Assembly: GCA_016789495.1 (NCBI GenBank)
Contig: JAEUOJ010000111.1
Location: 1 to 32,469 of the forward strand
DNA from: Accumulibacter sp.
GTDB taxonomy: Bacteria > Pseudomonadota > Gammaproteobacteria > Burkholderiales > Rhodocyclaceae
Length of the DNA: 32,469 nucleotides
Direction of reading: 5' to 3'
Part shown: piece by piece, positions 25,049 to 32,469 of the stretch
Position numbering within the stretch: the first letter of the stretch is position 1
Layout of the letters: each line of letters opens with the position of its first letter
Translations under genes and position numbers: made by a program
The notes under the pieces: model-generated
Told to the model about the DNA's origin: nothing
What the model saw: only the letters and a program-made list of their open reading frames with translations
The model's database searches: none

Positions 25049-25609
25049 TCAGCCCTTTTTCCGACCCTTCACCGGCGGTGCCACCGCCGCCAGCAATTCC
25101 TTTTTGGCGCCCGTTTTCTGCTCGGCGAACAACTGCACCGCCGCGCGAACGATTTCCGACTTGCTCGCTTTCCAGCCCGTGGTTTTCGCCAAATCGCTGC
25201 GCAAGGTATCGATGGCCGCGTCTTCGCTCTTCGGCAATGCCACCGCGCAGCGCACCATTTTTTCCGGCTTGCGCTCGACTTCCTTGGCCGGTTTACCGAC
25301 TTTGCGAGGTTGGGCGCGCACTGCCTTTTTGTCGATCTTCTTGCCGACTTCCTTCGTCGCCTTGCCAACGGACGCCTGCCTGCCCCGAGCGAGCATCGCT
25401 CCGGACACCAGCGGCCCATCCCCCACGTCAATGTTCTTGCTGGTTACTTGCGGTGTCTGGCCTGTATTGCCAGCGACCGAGGTCAGCACCCGGTCGGCAA
25501 GCAACTCGCCGGCGCTGTCCGTCAAGCGGTTGGCCAATGATTCGTCTTCCTTCTTCAGACTGGCGCGCAGCGCCGCCTTGTTGTCAATTGGGGTGGTCGG
25601 TGTGGTCAT
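25049..25609 (-). CDS. Probable ribbon-helix-helix partner of the ParA-type ATPase
   Basis: A 186-residue, very basic protein of no named family. The N-terminal 75 residues are polar and probably flexible. Residues 76-117 are rich in Lys and Arg (GKATKEVGKKIDKKAVRAQ and similar). Residues 118-165 read as a strand RCAVALP, helix SEDAAIDTLRSDLAKTTG, turn and helix SKSEIVRAAVQLFAEQ, which is the ribbon-helix-helix (CopG/ParG-like) pattern. Its ATG overlaps the ParA stop (ATGA at 25606-25609). ParA followed by a small RHH protein is the layout of type Ib partition modules, where the RHH protein binds repeats upstream and its flexible tail stimulates the ATPase. DNA binding here is inferred. Confidence 0.75.
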   Translation of the reverse strand: MTTPTTPIDNKAALRASLKKEDESLANRLTDSAGELLADRVLTSVAGNTGQTPQVTSKNIDVGDGPLVSGAMLARGRQASVGKATKEVGKKIDKKAVRAQPRKVGKPAKEVERKPEKMVRCAVALPKSEDAAIDTLRSDLAKTTGWKASKSEIVRAAVQLFAEQKTGAKKELLAAVAPPVKGRKKG

Positions 25610-26274
25610 ACGGTTTCTCCCAGTTGTTCACGAATGGCTTTGACGAGCTTGCGGACTTCCTGTTGCGCGGCATCGGCGCTGGCACCGAGTTGAAAAACAG
25701 ACGCGCCAACCACCGCGCTCTGCGCGTAGGCATTGCGTTGCGACAACTGCGCATCGAGCACCGGCAATGTGAATTCTTTCAGCAAATCAAGAACATCAGA
25801 AGCCAAAGCGGTATTTTGAACCCGATTCGGGAGAATGCAGCCGTGCAGACGATGGCTATGTTCCATGCGGTTGAGGATCAGTCGCTCGACGGCCAGTGTC
25901 GACCAGAGATCGGTCGGCCCAGGCACCACCGGAATGACTGCCAGATGCGCCACCGCCAACGCCGCCATCGTCGATGGATGAGTCAATGACGGCGGGGTGT
26001 CGAGCACGATGTAGTCGGCTTCACTCTGCAAAGCGGCGATCTGCTTGATCAGTTCGAGGCCCGACATCTTGCGCACATCCAACTGTAAATCCGAGTCGAG
26101 CAAGGGTGCCGATTCGGCCCACCGGAACGAACTTTCCTGTGGATCGAGATCGATCAACAACACCGACGCTCTCATGGCATGAAATCCGCCACCCAACTGG
26201 ACGGCGACCGTAGTCTTTCCTGCACCACCTTTTTGTGAGATCACAGCAATTACCCGACCTGAGGACCCGGACAT
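25606..26274 (-). CDS. ParA/MinD-type ATPase (small, type Ib-like)
   Basis: A 222-residue deviant Walker ATPase. Walker A is QKGGAGKTTVAVQLG with signature Lys15 and Lys20; Walker A' is LLIDLDPQESSFRWAE (Asp42, Asp44); Walker B is YIVLDTPPS (Asp92). There is no N-terminal helix-turn-helix, so it belongs with small ParF/Soj-like proteins rather than plasmid P1-type ParA. Such proteins position plasmids, chromosomes, chemoreceptor arrays or storage and carboxysome-like bodies on the nucleoid. The ATG at 26274 has AGGA at good spacing; the frame upstream is open to 26508 but contains the repeat array and is not coding. No rep gene or other plasmid gene is seen, so the cargo is open. Confidence 0.9.
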   Translation of the reverse strand: MSGSSGRVIAVISQKGGAGKTTVAVQLGGGFHAMRASVLLIDLDPQESSFRWAESAPLLDSDLQLDVRKMSGLELIKQIAALQSEADYIVLDTPPSLTHPSTMAALAVAHLAVIPVVPGPTDLWSTLAVERLILNRMEHSHRLHGCILPNRVQNTALASDVLDLLKEFTLPVLDAQLSQRNAYAQSAVVGASVFQLGASADAAQQEVRKLVKAIREQLGETV

Positions 26275-26357
26275 GGGAAATCCTTGAATAGAGCGAATTA
26301 ATCTGGATCTGCAGACAACGATTATGCCAGCAGACGACAAACGGAAAAGGCTGCGAC

Positions 26358-26411
26358 TGGCCCGGAACGGGCCACAAAACGGGCCAAAAAACGGGCCATT
26401 TTGTGGCCCGT
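26358..26411. repeat. 12-bp tandem repeat array with inverted flanks upstream of parA-like gene
   Basis: Three direct copies at exact 12-base steps: AACGGGCCACAA (26366), AACGGGCCAAAA (26378), AACGGGCCATTT (26390). They share ACGGGCCA. Inverted copies flank them: TGGCCCGG at 26358-26365 and TGGCCCGT at 26404-26411. The array ends 84 bases before the ParA start. It is a good candidate operator or centromere for the RHH-like protein. Confidence 0.75.
26386..26411 (-). terminator. Possible terminator of the LAL regulator gene inside the repeat array
   Basis: Read on the minus strand, ACGGGCCA, loop CAAAA, TGGCCCGT is followed by TTTTT: eight pairs and a T-run, about 134 bases after the regulator stop at 26545. 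The same bases form part of the direct repeats, so one or both roles may be real. Confidence 0.55.
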
Positions 26412-26544
26412 GCGTGGTGGCTTGATCTACCTCATGGGCAACCCGGTCAACGCACCTTTTCACGGCGGTAACAAGGATAGCAGCGAAAGCGCCCGGCGCC
26501 GTCTGCACGTCCGTTGCGAGTTGCCATCGCCCGACCGTTGGCGG

Positions 26545-29229
26545 TCAAATGTCGGTCAATAAACCCAGTGTCCGGGCGATGCTGACCGCCTCGCGACGAT
26601 TCGAGGCGTGTAACTTGCCGTAGATGTTTTGCGTGTGCCGTTTGACGGTCGCCCGCGAGATGCACAACTGATCGGAAATTTCCGGATTGCTCAAACGGGC
26701 GGCGAGCAATTTGAGAATTTTCATCTCGCGTCGCGTCAGTTCGGCGGTGACTTGGTGGTGCTGGGCCGTACCGGTCAGCCAGTCCTGATGGCAGGCCGCC
26801 AGCAGTTCGCCAACATAGCGCGTTTTGGTGGGGCGCGGATCGAGGCGTTTCAACAACGGCACCAACCCCGAACCGAGATCGACGAACAGCCGGATGAAAC
26901 CGGCCGGCTGCGCCAAGCTCAACGCGCGGGCCAGCGTTTCACAAGCCCCGCTCTGATCGTTGATCGCCTGTGCCAGCAACGCCTGGGTAGCCAGCGTTTC
27001 GATCAGGAAACGGTGATTGTGCCGGGATGTCAGTTCGTCGGCCAGCAACTGTAACAACTGCGCGGCTTGTTCGCGGCTCTCGAGACTGCCCTCGGCCAGC
27101 CAGACTCGGGCCAGAGTAAGATGCGGGGCATTGAAAAAACGATAGATGAAACGGACCGGCCCGGGATCGAAGTTGCGCGCCCAGGCCAGTGCGTCGGCCA
27201 GCCGACCCTGTCGGAGCGCTAATTCGGCCTGCCAGGCCTGGGCGCGGAACAGCGCCGGCAGATCGCCGTTATCGAGCAGATGCTCGATAACGGCGTCGAT
27301 GATCGACCGCGCCCGTTCGGCTTGTCCGAGCGCCTGGCAGATGGCGGACATCAGAAACGAAATCTCGGTACGATAGCCCAGACGCGGACCGCCTTCGGGG
27401 GCGAAGGCCGGCGCCAGTGTCGCTTCCGCCTGTGACAGTTCGTTGCGCTGGTACTGGACCAGCGCCAGGAAGTACCGCCCGATTGCCTGATTTCCTTCGG
27501 TCGCGAAGCGCGCGCCGCCGAGATGGTAATGCTCGATCGCCGTCCATTGCAGCGCTGACAGGTCAGCGGCCATCCAGTCGATGAAACATCGGGCGACGAC
27601 CAGCGGCGCCTGGCAGACGTCGATCGGCCCGCTCGCCGTCGCCAGGGCATGATCGATCACCGCGCGGGCACCCGGCAGATCGCCGGCCATCTGCCGGGCA
27701 CCGGCGAGAACGCTGTAGGCGGTGACGCTGGCGTGGGTGCGATCGTCCGGCAGATGACGCAGCGCCTCGTCGGCCGTTCGCTGCGCCAGCTCCGCCTGTC
27801 CGTCGCAGTACGCCTGCAGGCTGCGCAACGCCAGCAAGCCGCCCCGCACCACCCGTCGGTCCATCGGCTCGACCGACTCGTCGTCCCGGGCCAGCAGACT
27901 GTCGATGCGTCCCAGGATCGCCGGCGTTTCGAGATGGCGGCCCTGGTGATAAAACAACCAGGCTTTCATCATCAACAATTCGGCGTCGTTCTCGATCGTA
28001 TCCGGCGGCAATCCTTGCAGGCAACGCGCCAAGCGATGGCGCTGCTCGCGATTGATCAGCAGATTGCGATGACGGACCAGTAGACGCCCGGCGGCGGCGG
28101 GACCGCCGGCGGCCAGCGTGTGTGGCACGGCGTCCATCAACAGACCGTGCGCTTCGAACCAGTCGGCAGCCGCTTGCTGCCAGCCGGCGATTTCCGCCGG
28201 CGAATGACGTTCTTCGAGCAGGCGTTGCAGGAATTCCCGGAACAACGGATGGTAACGATACCATTCGCTGTGCTCGTCCACCGCCGTGCACAGCAGGCCG
28301 CCGTTGGCGATGGTCAGCATGAATGCCGGGCCATCGAATTCGGCGCCGCAGACCGCTTCGCACAACGAACCGCAAAAGCGTTGCAGAATCGAGGTTCGCA
28401 AAAGATCGACCAGCGGCGGCAGCGACTCCGGTCGCCCGAGGACTTCGTCAACGAAGTACTGGCGCACCGCCGGCAACCAGCCGCCGAAAACGCGCGGCAG
28501 TTCGTCCGCGCGCGCGCCCTGGCGCAATGTGGCGCAAAGCAGGCGAACGCCGACCGGCCAGCCTTCGATGCGTTGCCGCAGGCTGGCCAGCCACGCCGCG
28601 TCGGACGGCATCCGGTCCGTGGCGTCTTCAAGCAGCGTCACCATTTCGTGATCGGCAAAACGCAGTTCGCGCACATGCAGTTCGCTCATCAGTCCGCACA
28701 CCCGTAGCACACCCAGCGATAACGGCGGTTGATGGCGAACGATCAGCACCAGGCGCAGCCCGCTGGCCGGGTACGCCAGCAAACCGCCGATCAGCGCATG
28801 TATGGCCGGCGAAGTCAGGCGATGGTAGTTGTCGAGCACCAGCACCAGCGGCGCCGGCAGCGCGTCTAGATCGTTGCTCAGACTGGCGCCCAGACTGGCC
28901 AGCAACGGTGGTGGCTCGTCTTCCAGCAAGCGGATGGTTTCCGGGCAGGATTCCGGTAACGCCGAGCGCACCGCGGCTACCAGATAGCGGACGAAGACTA
29001 GCGGCTCGCTGTCCTCGCTGTCCACCGACAGCCACGCCGACAGCCCGTTCCGACCGGCCAGCCAATGCGCGACCAGCGCCGTCTTGCCATAACCGCCGGG
29101 AGCCGACACCAAGGTCAACGGCAAACGGCTGCCGTCTTCCAGCAACTGCCGCAAATGCGGGCGGTCGACATAATCGGCGACCACGGGCGGCCGCCGCAAT
29201 TTAGCGCGCAGGATCGGCAAAGTAGACAT
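26545..29229 (-). CDS. LAL/MalT-type LuxR-family transcriptional regulator
   Basis: A large 894-residue regulator. The N-terminal STAND-type NTPase has Walker A APGGYGKT at 43-50 and a Walker B-like LVLVLDNYHRL, then winged-helix and long helical (TPR/MalT-like) repeats through about 400-820. The C-terminal 64 residues are a LuxR helix-turn-helix: LTRREMKILKLLAARLSNPE, then ISDQLCISRATVKRHTQNIY and GKL. MalT-type proteins bind ATP and an inducer and then oligomerise on DNA; the inducer here cannot be guessed. The ATG at 29229 gives the family start TLPILRAKLRRPPV; no good ribosome site precedes any candidate, and upstream in-frame starts reach 29334. It lies behind the acyltransferase, 262 bases away, so it may have its own promoter. 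Confidence 0.92.
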   Translation of the reverse strand: MSTLPILRAKLRRPPVVADYVDRPHLRQLLEDGSRLPLTLVSAPGGYGKTALVAHWLAGRNGLSAWLSVDSEDSEPLVFVRYLVAAVRSALPESCPETIRLLEDEPPPLLASLGASLSNDLDALPAPLVLVLDNYHRLTSPAIHALIGGLLAYPASGLRLVLIVRHQPPLSLGVLRVCGLMSELHVRELRFADHEMVTLLEDATDRMPSDAAWLASLRQRIEGWPVGVRLLCATLRQGARADELPRVFGGWLPAVRQYFVDEVLGRPESLPPLVDLLRTSILQRFCGSLCEAVCGAEFDGPAFMLTIANGGLLCTAVDEHSEWYRYHPLFREFLQRLLEERHSPAEIAGWQQAAADWFEAHGLLMDAVPHTLAAGGPAAAGRLLVRHRNLLINREQRHRLARCLQGLPPDTIENDAELLMMKAWLFYHQGRHLETPAILGRIDSLLARDDESVEPMDRRVVRGGLLALRSLQAYCDGQAELAQRTADEALRHLPDDRTHASVTAYSVLAGARQMAGDLPGARAVIDHALATASGPIDVCQAPLVVARCFIDWMAADLSALQWTAIEHYHLGGARFATEGNQAIGRYFLALVQYQRNELSQAEATLAPAFAPEGGPRLGYRTEISFLMSAICQALGQAERARSIIDAVIEHLLDNGDLPALFRAQAWQAELALRQGRLADALAWARNFDPGPVRFIYRFFNAPHLTLARVWLAEGSLESREQAAQLLQLLADELTSRHNHRFLIETLATQALLAQAINDQSGACETLARALSLAQPAGFIRLFVDLGSGLVPLLKRLDPRPTKTRYVGELLAACHQDWLTGTAQHHQVTAELTRREMKILKLLAARLSNPEISDQLCISRATVKRHTQNIYGKLHASNRREAVSIARTLGLLTDI

Positions 29230-29491
29230 GAACACGGGCGGAGTGGGAAAGTGGCGCGGCCGGGCCAGGGCCACGGTACGCACAGCGACGATCATACCGG
29301 GCGCCGCCACAACAAGCACGCCGCGATACAGCATTTCCCGCGGCGTAGGCGAGTAGCGGGACGGCCAATCAAGGAAACGCGGAATAAACGGCTATGCTGG
29401 CGAATCGCGGCGTTGCGCGCTGCTTGCCACCTCGCCTGTCCGATGCAAGTTTCGGGGTCCGCAGACCTGAGGCTTCCACTCGCCGATTCCT

Positions 29492-30388
29492 TCAGCGTTT
29501 ACCCAGCAGGGCGGCGATCTGCTGATCCTTGCGCCGCCAGATCGCCTCCAGCCAATTCCGGAACGCTTGGCGAACCGCCGGGTCATTGGCGTAATCCCCG
29601 TTGGCCAGGTCGCGCGGCACCGGCAGCGCCTGCACCCGGACCCGGACCCGCCGTAGACGGCCGCAAAGAAAGTGCCAGAAAGTCGGCACACCGTCGGGAT
29701 ACACCAGCGTCACGTCGAGAATGGCGCGGAACTTGCCGCCCATCACGTTCAGCGCCAGGGCGATGCCGCCGGCTTTCGGACGCAGCAGATGGCGGTACGG
29801 CGATTGCTGGTGACGATGTTTGAGCAGGGTAAACCGCGTTCCCTCGCAGAAATTGACCACGCTGGTCGGGATCAGCGCAAATTTCTCGCAAGCGATCCGT
29901 GTCGCTTCCTGATCGGCACGGCGCAATTCCGGGCGCTTTATCAATTCTTCCTCGCTGTGCCGGCGCATGAACGGAAAATCCAGCGCCCACCACGCCAGCC
30001 CCATCACCGGTACCCAGAGCAGTTGCTGTTTGAGAAAGAATTTCAACAACGGAATGCGCCGGTTCAACAGATACTGCAGCACCAGGATGTCCACCCAGGA
30101 CTGATGGTTGCAATTGACCAGATACCAACTGTCGGCATCGAGATCGGTCAATCCGTCGACGTCCCAGTCGGTGCGCTGGACCACGCGCATCCAGGCGCTG
30201 TTGCCAGCGATCCAGCTCTCGGCGACGGCGACCAGCAGGGGGTCGAGGCGCGGACGGACGGCCTGCACCGGCAACAGCAGCTTGACCAGCGCCAACAGCA
30301 GCAGGATCGGTACCCACAGCAGGGTGTTGAACAGCAAAGCCAGGCCGGCAATGACTCCGATCAGCGGCGGCGGCAATAAATCGAGCAT
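29492..30388 (-). CDS. PlsC-superfamily acyltransferase (YihG-like)
   Basis: A 298-residue membrane acyltransferase. Two N-terminal hydrophobic helices (PLIGVIAGLALLFNTLLWVP and the adjacent ILLLLALVKLLLP) anchor it. The HX4D catalytic motif is NCNHQSWVDI and the acyl-acceptor motif FCEGTRFT stands for the usual FPEGTR. The middle LLKFFLKQQLLWVPVMGLAW is typical of YihG, a 1-acylglycerol-3-phosphate acyltransferase that tunes phospholipid acyl chains. The ATG at 30388 is used; a TTG at 30406 overlapping the GTPase stop (TTGA) is an equally possible coupled start. It is downstream of ylqF. Confidence 0.9.
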   Translation of the reverse strand: MLDLLPPPLIGVIAGLALLFNTLLWVPILLLLALVKLLLPVQAVRPRLDPLLVAVAESWIAGNSAWMRVVQRTDWDVDGLTDLDADSWYLVNCNHQSWVDILVLQYLLNRRIPLLKFFLKQQLLWVPVMGLAWWALDFPFMRRHSEEELIKRPELRRADQEATRIACEKFALIPTSVVNFCEGTRFTLLKHRHQQSPYRHLLRPKAGGIALALNVMGGKFRAILDVTLVYPDGVPTFWHFLCGRLRRVRVRVQALPVPRDLANGDYANDPAVRQAFRNWLEAIWRRKDQQIAALLGKR

Positions 30389-30402
30389 CGACGGGGTGAC
30401 GA

Positions 30403-31374
30403 TCAAGTGGTGGTAAGAGCGGAGAGATCCTTTGTCGTCGCTGGCGGTCCCGCCACCGGTGCGTCGTCGCTGCCCCGCTCGTCGCTCCCGGCCACCGTCG
30501 TGGCGCGGCTGGCGTCGAGCATCGCGAGTCGCGTCAGCGGTGTTTCCAGCGTGATGCGGCCGAGCAGGCCGTCGCGATAATCCTGCAGCAGTACCGTCGC
30601 CGCCTTGGCAAAATCGACTTCACCGCCGCGTCGGCGAAAACCGCGTCGCTGCGCGATGCCTTCGATCACCGCCACGGCATCGCTGCCGTCAAGTACCGCT
30701 GCCGGTAAGGCGTAGCGTGCGGCGAGTAACGCCGGGTAGCGGGCCAACAGCACTCCGGCCAGAAAAATCGCCACGTCGTCGTCGACCATCGCGTTACGTC
30801 CGATGGCGTGGCTGGCCGCGAGCATCAGCCCGTCGCTGGGATGTTCGATCTTCGGCCACAACAGGCCAGGCGTGTCGGTCAGCGAATGACGGAGATCGAT
30901 TTGCGAGGTCTGCTGCATCTTGGTCACCGCCGGTTCATCGCCGACCTGCGCCAACTTGCGTTTGAGCAGCACATTCATCAGCGTCGATTTGCCGACGTTG
31001 GGAATGCCCATGATCATCATCCGCAACGGTTTGGTGTTGTCGCCGCGATGCGGCGCCAACTGACGGCACAACGCCGGCAAGCGCGCCACGTCGCCGGGAC
31101 GGCGGCACGATACCGCCACCGCCAGAAGGCCATCCTGGCGGCGGAAATGCTCCAGCCACTGCCGGGTGACCTGCGGGTCGGCCAGATCGGCCTTGTTCAG
31201 CACTTTCAGACAGGCGCGCTGGCGGAAGGCCCGCAGTTCATGAACCAGCGGATTGCTGCTCGCCGCGGGCAGCCGCGCGTCGACCACTTCGATGACCACG
31301 TCGGTGACGGCCATCGTTTCAGCCGCCTTCTTGCGCGCCGACGTCATGTGACCGGGAAACCACTGAATGGACAT
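30403..31374 (-). CDS. ylqF: Circularly permuted ribosome-biogenesis GTPase YlqF/RbgA-like
   Basis: A 323-residue cpGTPase with motifs in permuted order. The N-terminal family signature IQWFPGHMTSARKKA comes first, then the DARLPAASSNP switch-like stretch, G4 as LNKADLAD, G1 as GIPNVGKSTLMNVLL and G3 as DTPGLLWPK. RbgA-type proteins assist maturation of the large ribosomal subunit. The C-terminal helical region has YALPAAVLDGSDAVAVIEGIAQRRG, and a polar Thr/Ala-rich tail of about 35 residues ends the protein. The ATG at 31374 matches the family start; an ATG at 31407 would add 11 residues. It is first in a run with the acyltransferase. Confidence 0.93.
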   Translation of the reverse strand: MSIQWFPGHMTSARKKAAETMAVTDVVIEVVDARLPAASSNPLVHELRAFRQRACLKVLNKADLADPQVTRQWLEHFRRQDGLLAVAVSCRRPGDVARLPALCRQLAPHRGDNTKPLRMMIMGIPNVGKSTLMNVLLKRKLAQVGDEPAVTKMQQTSQIDLRHSLTDTPGLLWPKIEHPSDGLMLAASHAIGRNAMVDDDVAIFLAGVLLARYPALLAARYALPAAVLDGSDAVAVIEGIAQRRGFRRRGGEVDFAKAATVLLQDYRDGLLGRITLETPLTRLAMLDASRATTVAGSDERGSDDAPVAGPPATTKDLSALTTT

Positions 31375-31636
31375 CGGCTGAGCGCTGGAAGTGGCAAAGA
31401 CTGTCATTATCTCATCGCTAGGCCACCGCGGCCACGCCGACCCGCACCCGAGCACACCCGATCTTTCTCGTCACACCGCTGCCGTCCGCGCGGACGCGGC
31501 GCGGCGCACCGGGGATTCACAGCCCGGCGCAACAACAAAAGTTATGGCCAGATAACGGCACTACAGATTTTCGGAAGGCCGCCGTTAAAAACATACACTA
31601 CTGCCCCGCCGCGAAGGTCTTTTTTGGAGGTGTCAA

Positions 31637-32469
31637 ATGACCATCAACTCCTTTACACGAAATGTTGTCATTTCGGCCACGCTCATCGTGACCATGATCA
31701 TCGCTTTAGCCATCCAACTGAAAATCATCGCGCACGTCGCTGCCTCTGATGAACAGCGCTATGTGTCGTATTTGCTGGCCGATGAATTGCGTCAGTCGTC
31801 CGACGATCTGACGCGGCTTGCGCGCACCTATGTCATGACACGCGATGCGGAATACGAGCGCCAATACCTGAAAATTCTCGCCATTCGAAACGGTGAGGCC
31901 GCGCGCCCGAAAGATTATCAGCGCATTTACTGGGACTTTGTCGCCGTCGATGGCAAGGCGCCGCGCGAAGACAGTGCCGACCGGATTGGCCTGATCGAAC
32001 TGATGCGCAGGAACGGGTTTACCGACGCGGAACTGGCGAAACTCGAAGAAGCCAAGCGCGCGTCTGATGCGCTGGTTAAAACGGAAACCGAGGCGATGAC
32101 ACTGGTGAAACAGGAAAACGCCGCCGACGCGTACGAGCGGGCCGCAAAAATGATGCATGACAAGACTTACCATCAGAACAAGGCCATCATCATGAAACCG
32201 GTGGATGAGTTTTATGTACTCATGGGCAACCGGCTGGATGCAGAACGCGCCACGGCAAATGGGCGGAAAATCATCATCCAGATTGTTACCGGTTTGATTT
32301 TGATTGCATTGGGATTTTTCCTATGGCGGACTTATCGCTCCTTGGTGCACATCATCGGTGGCACAGTCGGTGACATGACCCACAGTCTGAGCAAAATGGC
32401 CGCCGGCGATTTTTCATCGCAGATCGAGGCCAAATCGCCCCAAAGCCTGCTCGGTCAACTGAATGAAGT
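31637..32469 (+). CDS. Chemoreceptor-like membrane sensor, N-terminal part (3' truncated by window edge)
   Basis: The frame is open to the right edge and gives 277 residues. Transmembrane helix 1 is near 11-30 (VISATLIVTMIIALAI). The periplasmic part has LADELRQSSDDLTRLARTYV, then LAIRNGEAARPKDYQRIYWD, a sensor block common to many receptors and histidine kinases. Helix 2 (IIIQIVTGLILIALGFFLW) is followed by the beginning of a HAMP domain with MTHSLSKMAAGDFSSQI. The output domain is outside the window; a methyl-accepting protein is most likely but a kinase or cyclase cannot be excluded. GGAGG lies six bases upstream of the ATG. A weak TACACT -10 element lies at 31594-31599. Confidence 0.85.
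   Translation, partial: MTINSFTRNVVISATLIVTMIIALAIQLKIIAHVAASDEQRYVSYLLADELRQSSDDLTRLARTYVMTRDAEYERQYLKILAIRNGEAARPKDYQRIYWDFVAVDGKAPREDSADRIGLIELMRRNGFTDAELAKLEEAKRASDALVKTETEAMTLVKQENAADAYERAAKMMHDKTYHQNKAIIMKPVDEFYVLMGNRLDAERATANGRKIIIQIVTGLILIALGFFLWRTYRSLVHIIGGTVGDMTHSLSKMAAGDFSSQIEAKSPQSLLGQLNE

Noticed and set aside
25078-25989. Plus-strand frame of 303 codons opposite the ParA/RHH genes
   Set aside because: Low-complexity Pro/Arg/Ser/Cys-rich translation with no motif, opposite two genes with clear motifs and coupling.
26358-26411. CRISPR-like array
   Set aside because: Repeats are 8-12 bp in a 12-bp period without spacers, and no cas gene is present.
26275-26508. Gly-Pro repeat peptide in the frame upstream of ParA
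   Set aside because: The repeats come from translating the 12-bp DNA array; the true start at 26274 has a ribosome site and the family N-terminus.

Overview
The window is dense, GC-rich bacterial DNA with about 30 genes and short intergenic gaps. Many neighbours are coupled by 4-base start/stop overlaps (ATGA, GTGA, TTGA), and TTG starts occur with good Shine-Dalgarno sequences. Several gene orders are typical of Betaproteobacteria: ilvE / small zinc-ribbon / waaF, nudJ near mnmA, and DUF58 / BPSS1780-like / RDD. Two phosphate-transporter/DUF47 units, several chemoreceptors and a 3-hydroxypropionate bi-cycle gene set fit a Rhodocyclales organism close to polyphosphate accumulators such as 'Candidatus Accumulibacter'. 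That placement is inference from gene content, not from a marker gene.

Layout. 1-3400 (+): tail of a DUF58 protein, two membrane proteins and an MFS exporter. 3400-7030 (-): YheT-like hydrolase, SnoaL-like protein, heptosyltransferase WaaF, zinc-ribbon protein and IlvE. 7134-9630 (+): NudJ, a secreted protein with a transglutaminase-like Cys/His/Asp pattern, tRNA thiouridylase MnmA and a tiny four-cysteine protein. 9826-13145: two divergent chemoreceptors, one soluble with a zinc-binding CZB domain and one membrane-anchored with a C-terminal sensor-like domain. 13453-18391 (+): three family III CoA-transferases and malyl-CoA lyase. 18425-24849 (-): SlyX, an FHA-like/metallophosphatase fusion, a P-loop NTPase and two Pit-type transporters each preceded by a DUF47 gene. 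25049-26411 (-): a ParA-type ATPase, a ribbon-helix-helix-like partner and a 12-bp repeat array. 26545-31374 (-): LAL/MalT-type regulator, lysophospholipid-type acyltransferase and the circularly permuted GTPase YlqF. 31637-end (+): start of another chemoreceptor-like sensor.

The most notable system is the CoA-transferase/lyase operon. Its last two products look extremely close to mesaconyl-CoA C1-C4 transferase and malyl/citramalyl-CoA lyase of Chloroflexus. The first two resemble a two-subunit succinyl-CoA:malate CoA-transferase. Together they would activate malate, split malyl-CoA to acetyl-CoA and glyoxylate, and help convert glyoxylate plus propionyl-CoA to pyruvate plus acetyl-CoA. The hydratase genes that would complete the route are not in the window.

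Other points for follow-up are a PiT-type transporter lacking the usual signature aspartates, beside a normal Pit; a compact ParA/RHH cassette with a possible operator or centromere; and a phosphatase fusion of unknown role. No tRNA, rRNA, CRISPR array, insertion sequence or prophage was recognised.
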